This document shows positions 58,040-64,000 of a stretch of 64,000 nt of DNA, piece after piece. The notes beneath the pieces are model-generated. The model ran no database searches and was not told the origin of the DNA. It saw only the letters and a list, made by a program, of their open reading frames with translations. The translations under genes were made by a program, and so were the position numbers. Position 1 is the first letter of the stretch, and every line of letters starts with the position of its first letter. Source of the stretch: Candidula unifasciata (taxonomy: Eukaryota; Mollusca; Gastropoda; Stylommatophora; Geomitridae). The stretch covers positions 73,501 to 137,500 of the forward strand of contig CAJHNH020008440.1 of assembly GCA_905116865.2 (NCBI GenBank). Direction: 5' to 3'.

Positions 58040-58827
58040 CATACAATCTATTGATCATCGCTCAGTGACTCATGTCTTTCTATCTTTCTACTTCTTTCTA
58101 TGAGTGCCGTTCAAACAATTGTCTGTTTCTTTATTATATACATTATTGCAATCGTATCAATCCTATCTGCATAGTGCATGGACAAACCATCGTACACTGC
58201 ATTTAGTGGACAACGTTGGTTACGGACTTTAATAACTCCTCAACCCAAATAACTGCGAAGTACGTCATAGTGAACACACATAATTGGCGGTTACAGGAAA
58301 ATGATATTGTACAGGAATTTCGTGACTGCTGTTCAGAACAGATCATCACGACGAAAGATATATTATTACGAAATATTTTGATATGTTATGATATTCTTGG
58401 ATTTGTCAGTGCGAATTTATTGACTACATCAAATTTTATGTTCCACGCTAAAACATCAAAAATTGCTAAGAATTATTCTGGCTAAATCATACCGCGAAGA
58501 GTTTACTCAGAAATAGGAGAATAGTTATAATTTTTTTCTCGTAATCCGAATTTTATAACAACCTAAAATTAACAGCTATTGAGTGGTGTCACCTCATATT
58601 ATCCACTTTGCGAGTACAGATAACATGCAATGATAAATAAATACATCTTTTGTGTCTCAAATTTTATACCTATATCAATTATCTTACTAATTTCAGTAAC
58701 ATGTTCAGTACTACATGTATTTCTGAGTAAGGAAAACGCCGATATATTACCATGATGACGGAAAGAAAGACCTCATCACACACGATAGTTATTTTGATGA
58801 AGAAGTGCGCAAATAATCATTCATCAA
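58040..58827. other. Intergenic, upstream of receptor G
   Basis: AT-rich. The 89-residue ORF at 58216-58485 has no recognised motif. Confidence 0.5.
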
Positions 58828-59890
58828 ATGGGCATAGCCAATTTAACTCATTTAGACTTAAAAGAGACGAAATATGATCCTTTACAAAATAAACTGGAGG
58901 TTACTTCCATTCTTACAGAAAGTCATAAATACTTATTCGCTTTGATAAATTATGTCTATCTGTGTGGAATTATCAGTCTCTTCGGAATAGTAACTAACAT
59001 AATAAATATAGTTATATTTTATAGACAGGGATTGAACACGACCATCAACATTAGTTTCTTTGCTCTGGCTATCTCAGATCTGGCTAGTCTGGTCCTGCAG
59101 CAGTTATTTAACGTGTTCGTTAATCCATTGTTTGTGAACTTGGACCTACCAATCATGTACACCGAAGTCCAGTTTATCACAACAGGGTTGAACAGAGAGG
59201 TCTTCGCCAAGATTACTTGCTTTATCACTGTTTATATAACAGCGGAAAGATGTTTTTGTATCGCCTTCCCACTTCACGTCAAGCAGATGATCACACCAAA
59301 GAGAACCGCAATCATTATCATTTCTATTTACATCCTAACAGCAATTTCATTTGTGCCTCTCTACTCCCTATTGGAAATTCTATCCAGGCAAGAATATATC
59401 CATCCTGGCTCTAGCATTTCGAGAAAACAAAGAAACAGCCGAAGCAGCTGTTTATGTTTTTCACGCATTGTTTGGGTTGTTGTCGTTTGTTGCTGTTATT
59501 GTACTCACACTGGTTCTAATTCACAAACTGGGGCAGAAAAATACTTGGCGTAAAACTGCAAACATAACCCAGGACTTGCCAGAAACTATGTCTAGCAAAG
59601 ACAGGTCGACGATTGCCATGGTTGTGTTAATCGCTAGCATTTTAATTGTTTGTTATGCACCTGCTGTGGCTTTGTGTCTAACTACCATGTTTGAACCGCA
59701 GTTTTCGGTGGCTGGTAGATACTATAATCTTTACTATAGCGTGTGGACTTTTGGGCTCTTGATGGAAAACATTAATTCTAGTGTGAACATGTTTTTGTAC
59801 TTAAAAATGAGCACAAAGTATAAAAATACATTTAGTGAGCTCTTTTCTCGGATTCTGATCAGTAATGATCAGAAACAAAACAAAAGTTAA
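58828..59890 (+). pseudogene. Chemoreceptor-like GPCR with loop-2 frameshift
   Basis: Subgroup 2, closest in style to 38102-39175. Frame 1 runs from ATG 58828 through helices 1-4 (sequon N-L-T at 5-7, D in A-I-S-D-L, V-N-P-L-F-V-N-L-D-L-P, I-T-A-E-R). At about 59365-59371 the frame breaks; the rest continues in the next frame from Y-W-K-F-Y-P-G-K-N at 59369 to TAA 59888-59890. That part has a sequon N-I-S, helix 5, C-Y-A-P in helix 6 and N-S-S-V-N-M-F-L-Y in helix 7. Intact relatives have six codons between P-L/I-x and the W; here seven bases remain, a net loss of about 11 bases. No other lesion is seen, so it is a recent pseudogene, an allele or an assembly error. Confidence 0.9.
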
Positions 59891-60009
59891 TCTATATCAA
59901 CAGGTCTTATGACTGAAGAAGATAGCATATACTAAAAGGAAATAACTAACTGAGGTGGTCGGTCTAAACTGCCATTGTTGTACTCTTTTCAGCTAGCAAA
60001 CAAGATTCA

Positions 60010-60440
<431 letters not shown>

Positions 60441-61380
60441 ATGGATGGAGAGAGCGAGCGAGAGAGAGCGAGCGAGAGAGAGCGAGCGAGAGAGAGATAG
60501 ATAGTTATGTACTGGCTTTACGTATTGTTTGTTGTAATACTCTTACACATCTACATTCAAAGACGGACAACAACACTTTATAGCTTTTCTTAAGCTCTAA
60601 TTGTTAATTGTCATTGCGTTAAGTTCCCATCCTTTTTCTCGTTTATCCACAAAACATTCTCTTTCAGCACATATTCACTTTTCCGGTCTTATAATTCTGA
60701 CTTAACTTTTTATAATCCACACAACGATTGAGTGATTGATATTTTTTTCTTCAGGATCACCAAAGGTGAACTGAATGCTGAAGTGGAACTGCATATTTTT
60801 TCTTCCATCTCTAAATAGTCAATTTTTTTGTCAGGTACTTTCTGTAGATAGTGAAGTTGTATGTTATAATTTCTTTATTTCATAAGTATATGTGTCATCA
60901 ATTTAATATCACATTCCAATAATTTAGTCAGCCCTGGTTTACTACTGAAGAAGTGTTAAAGTTATATATTGAGTTTGCAAGTGTTTTCTTGGTCTTCTGC
61001 AGAATGATCTATATTAATATTCACTAGGTCCCAGTTTTCTTATTTCTGCTAACGATGTAGGTATTTTCCCATCAACTGTATCTGGTTGTCTTCATTTATT
61101 GCATAAATTGCCCTTTTGTTCCATGTCATCTGTTTCGTGTTCCGGAAGGAAATTTCTTTTAAAAAAATGGTTTCTTTATATTGACATCGTATATATAAGG
61201 ATTCTCCAGAGCGCTTTTGATTTCTTTACAATCTTAACAACATTTACTGCACTGGACATGCTTACGTTTTCAGAATTATTAACAGTTTAATCATTTTCCA
61301 CTGCTGATTGGTAGCTATTTCTCCCAAGGCCTTTGTATCAATATTGTCATTTATTCTTTCCGTCCTTTCTAGGACGAAAT
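60441..61380. other. Intergenic, nothing recognised
   Basis: GCGAGCGAGAGA-type simple repeat at 60447-60500, then AT-rich DNA without a gene. Confidence 0.5.
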
Positions 61381-61384
61381 ATGT

Positions 61385-61570
61385 GGTTATATGAAGCCCT
61401 ACTCTGGCTTTTGCCAGGGGCCGCAATATAGCCTGGCCATAAATATGGCCTAAAGGCTGAACTCGGTTTCTGGGACCTTTCCACGGTGATCCTCACCCAC
61501 ATGGTGGCACATTGTGTCATCGGGTGTTTATCGCTTGTGTGATGTCCTGGTGTGGTAGAAAGTCAGTCAG
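61385..61570 (-). repeat. Dispersed repeat C
   Basis: The complement has CTACCACACCAGGACATCAC, GTGGTAG-adjacent ACTGACTTTC, GACACAATGTGCCACCATG, GAGGATCACC, GGCCATA and GGCAAAAGCCAGAGTAGGGC. It closely matches 63806-64000. Confidence 0.82.
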
Positions 61571-61939
61571 TATCAATATTGTCTTGTTCCCAAGATGTTA
61601 TTTCGGATAGAGTGATGATAGATCTATAAGGTCAGATCTATTGCCAATTATAAGTTGTGAGTATGGATTTGATAAGACTGACAAGTTTGCTTTCTTTGAA
61701 GGGAACAGCGTTTGAATGTACGCAAAGGCAACTCTATCTCTCTATTTTAGTGCCGCTGAAAGTTCTGCGTACCACTTTTTTGTCTGGTATGTCTTGGTCC
61801 AGAACTAATGTCTATTGTATGCCTGAAATGGTAACACGGGTGTCTCTGAGCACAGACACCACCCTTTCATTAACTATACCTCTGCAAACTCAAAAAAAAA
61901 AATGTCTTAGAGCGGAACATTTACTATTTAGGGAAACGT

Positions 61940-62325
61940 TGCTTGTACTTATTCTTCTCTGCTTTTACCTGATCTTTCTTAGCTGCTAATTATATAATTT
62001 TTTTTTTGTAACTTAATTTCTGCAGTTTTTATTTGGATTGTCGACCTTTCTTTAATCACTTTGTATATTAGCAGTTAGTTTATCTCTTTCCAGTTGTAAT
62101 ACATTATCTCTTAGCTCTATGTCGGAGTCGATTGCTCCTGTTTAAGCTCTGGTTTTATCTCATCTTTCTTAGCTGCTAAATCTATTCAACTTTTTAACTC
62201 AATTTCTGCAGTTTGGAGTTGGATTTTAAATTTTTTTAGATCACTTTGTATATTAGCAGATAGTTTATCTCTTTCCATTTGTAACTCTTTTTTGTTAGCT
62301 CCTTGTCGGAGTCTAATTGCTCCTG
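61940..62325. repeat. 190-bp tandem duplication, coiled-coil-like on the minus strand
   Basis: ATCTTTCTTAGCTGCTAA occurs at 61972 and 62162, followed by ATTTCTGCAG, ACTTTGTATATTAGCAG and GTCGGAGTC(G/T)A in both units. On the minus strand a unit gives K-E-L-Q-M-E-R-D-K-L-S-A-N-I-Q-S-D-L-K, a heptad-like charged pattern, but stops interrupt it. It may be a decayed gag-like or structural gene. Confidence 0.5.
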
Positions 62326-62329
62326 TTTA

Positions 62330-63315
62330 TGCTCTTTTTCATGCTCTCTCTGTCAGTTTTTCCTCGCGATCGATATCTTTTCTTTTTCTCACTACTGTAA
62401 TTCTCGTCTTCTTTGTCGTAACACAATTTTTAGAGGATATCGCCTTTCGCTTACAATTTGTTCCCAATATTCACCGATTCAGACAGGTTAGACCTTTCAA
62501 AGTATCTGTTATACCTTAATTAATTTAAATGTTAAGCACTGATTTATTAATATAATACCATCTATATCCCATAGATTAAATAAACTAGTTTAAAGAATGT
62601 GACAGCAAAATGTTTGTTGCCGCCTCTTATGTCCATGTTAATGGACACATGAACACATGGATAAGAATTGTTTGTCAATCTGTAAACCAATTCAAAATAA
62701 GACAGAGCAGGTGACGACCGAATCAAATCTATACAGCGTGTAATTAGGAACGGTATGATCACTGTCACAGATCTCTAATTGACTTTGATTGTACGGGGCT
62801 CGCTTTGCGGGCCTTTGACAGACAATCTAACCTAGAACACACAGAAACCGGACACTCATAGAGCACACGTGAGAATCTTTGATGTAAATCACAGATAAAC
62901 AATAGGACAGTTGACTTCCCGCTGTGTTGTCACCTATTACTCGGAACCATGACAGTGCTAGCTTTACATTCACTAAACACGCCAGTGCGTTCTCGCGAGA
63001 AAATCCTAGGTCCGCAAACCCCGCCTATGCCAGATAAGCTCTCTTCCGATGCCAGTGGACTTTCCAGGATCGTAGAGCTTCCGTCGATTGGTGGGAAAAG
63101 GGGGGGGGGGCACTGTGCCGAGAAAAGACCAGATTACACAAAGACCAGATCATCACAAAGACCAGATCATCGCCCGATTCTACTTATCAGAATACACCAG
63201 CACTACTTACGCATTAAAGAAAAACGCAACACCTGTCGCTGTTAGACGCTACACAACACAGAGAAGATATATTATCACAATGTAACAGTTAAAACAATCT
63301 ATGCGGTCACTAAAG
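62330..63315. other. Intergenic, nothing recognised
   Basis: The 98-residue ORF at 62949-63245 has no recognised motif. GACCAGATCATCACAAA-type direct repeats lie at 63128-63170. Confidence 0.45.
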
Positions 63316-63319
63316 TATT

Positions 63320-63410
63320 ATCGCTATATTCAGGGCGCCGAGCAAAAGCCAGAATGGGGCTTCAAAATCACAACAACAACAAATTGCGTAACACAGGGGT
63401 ACCAAAGTCA
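63320..63410 (+). repeat. Dispersed repeat C, 3' part
   Basis: GAGCAAAAGCCAGAATGGGG, CTTCAAAATCAC, then AAATTGCGTAACACAGGGG, as at the end of 43392-43605. Confidence 0.65.
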
Positions 63411-63591
63411 ATAATATAATCTATCTTTTATGGTATAAGAGGAAATGAATTAATTCTTTGAGGTTTTAGAAAGTCTGTCAATGTAATATTTGTCTGAGTT
63501 CAGTTTCATAGCTGTAGTTTGTTTTTCTGAGAATTTTAGCTTATTATGGAAGTAAAATCTACTCTTCAAGATGAATTAAAAGAGCAATCAA

Positions 63592-63775
63592 GACTGACTG
63601 ACTTTCTACCCCACCAGTACATCACACGAGCGATAAACACCTGATGACACAAAGTGCCACCATGTGGATGAGAATCACCCGTGGAGAGGTCGCAAAAACC
63701 GCGTTCAGACAATTGGCCATTTTTATGGCCTGCCTATATTGCGGCCACTGGCAAAAGCCAGTCGTCCTTAAAAGG
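63592..63775 (+). repeat. Dispersed repeat C, tandem copy 1
   Basis: Preceded by GACTGACTGACTTTCTACCC. Full set of C marks, ending GGCAAAAGCCAGTCG. Confidence 0.85.
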
Positions 63776-63805
63776 GACAAAGCTGACAGTATATTATCAA
63801 GACTA

Positions 63806-64000
63806 CTGACTGACTGACTTTCTACCCCACTAGGACATCACACAAGCGATAAACACTCGATGACACAAAGTGCCACCATGCGGATGAGGATCACCGTGGA
63901 GAGGTCCCAGAAACCGCGTTCAGACAAAATGGCCATATTGATGGCCTGCCTATATTGCGGCCCCTGGCAAAAGCCAGAGTAGGGCTTCAAATAACAAAAA
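63806..64000 (+). repeat. Dispersed repeat C, tandem copy 2
   Basis: Preceded by ACTGACTGACTGACTTTCTA. Full set of C marks to the window end (GGCAAAAGCCAGAGTAGGGC). It may continue beyond the window. Confidence 0.85.

Overview
The window looks like AT-rich, repeat-laden nuclear DNA from a gastropod mollusc. The best guide is a family of intronless seven-transmembrane receptors of the type described as candidate chemoreceptors in Aplysia and often labelled 'chemosensory receptor' in sea-slug genomes. The assignment rests on remembered family motifs, not on a search. The exact species cannot be told from the sequence.

Genes. Seven receptor loci are spread over about 56 kb. Four are intact: 16800-17876 (+), 29270-30322 (+), 38102-39175 (-) and 47173-48240 (+). 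Three are damaged. The locus at 4921-6006 (+) has one in-frame TGA where its paralogue has TGG. The locus at 58828-59890 (+) has a net deletion of about 11 bases in extracellular loop 2. The locus at 43700-44880 (-) is a decayed pseudogene in which a piece of transmembrane helix 3 has grown into seven tandem 56-bp copies. The receptors form two subgroups. One has Q-W/x-Y after helix 2 (4921, 16800, 29270, 47173). The other has a VNPL...LDLP loop and MENINSS in helix 7 (38102, 43700, 58828). No other convincing host gene was found.

Layout. Positions 1-7525 and about 12465-19228 are two diverged copies of one segmental duplication, each holding a 29-bp minisatellite and one receptor. The receptor coding parts are far more alike than the flanks, which points to gene conversion. 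The spacer between them (7.5-12.4 kb) holds LINE, Penelope/GIY-YIG, SINE and SPIN-like hAT pieces. From 19.2 to 22.4 kb one LINE sits inside another, with a 14-bp target duplication that splits a C2H2 zinc finger. From 22.4 to 29 kb there are a piggyBac-like MITE, a LINE tail, a SINE and microsatellites. From 30.7 to 38 kb there are retroelement scraps, a 47-bp array and two SINEs in inverted orientation. From 40.9 to 43.6 kb lie a Helitron-like repeat, a Tc1 pseudogene and a LINE scrap. From 49.2 to 56.9 kb lie a SINE, a 30-bp minisatellite, a roughly 420-bp tandem of tRNA-like modules, a second Helitron-like copy, hAT and GIY-YIG scraps and further SINEs. The last 4 kb carry ACTG-linked dispersed repeats.

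How it works together. The receptors would act one by one as plasma-membrane chemosensors; nothing here suggests an operon or shared pathway. The local history is birth and death: duplication, conversion, nonsense, deletion and satellite decay of receptor copies in a bed of mobile elements.
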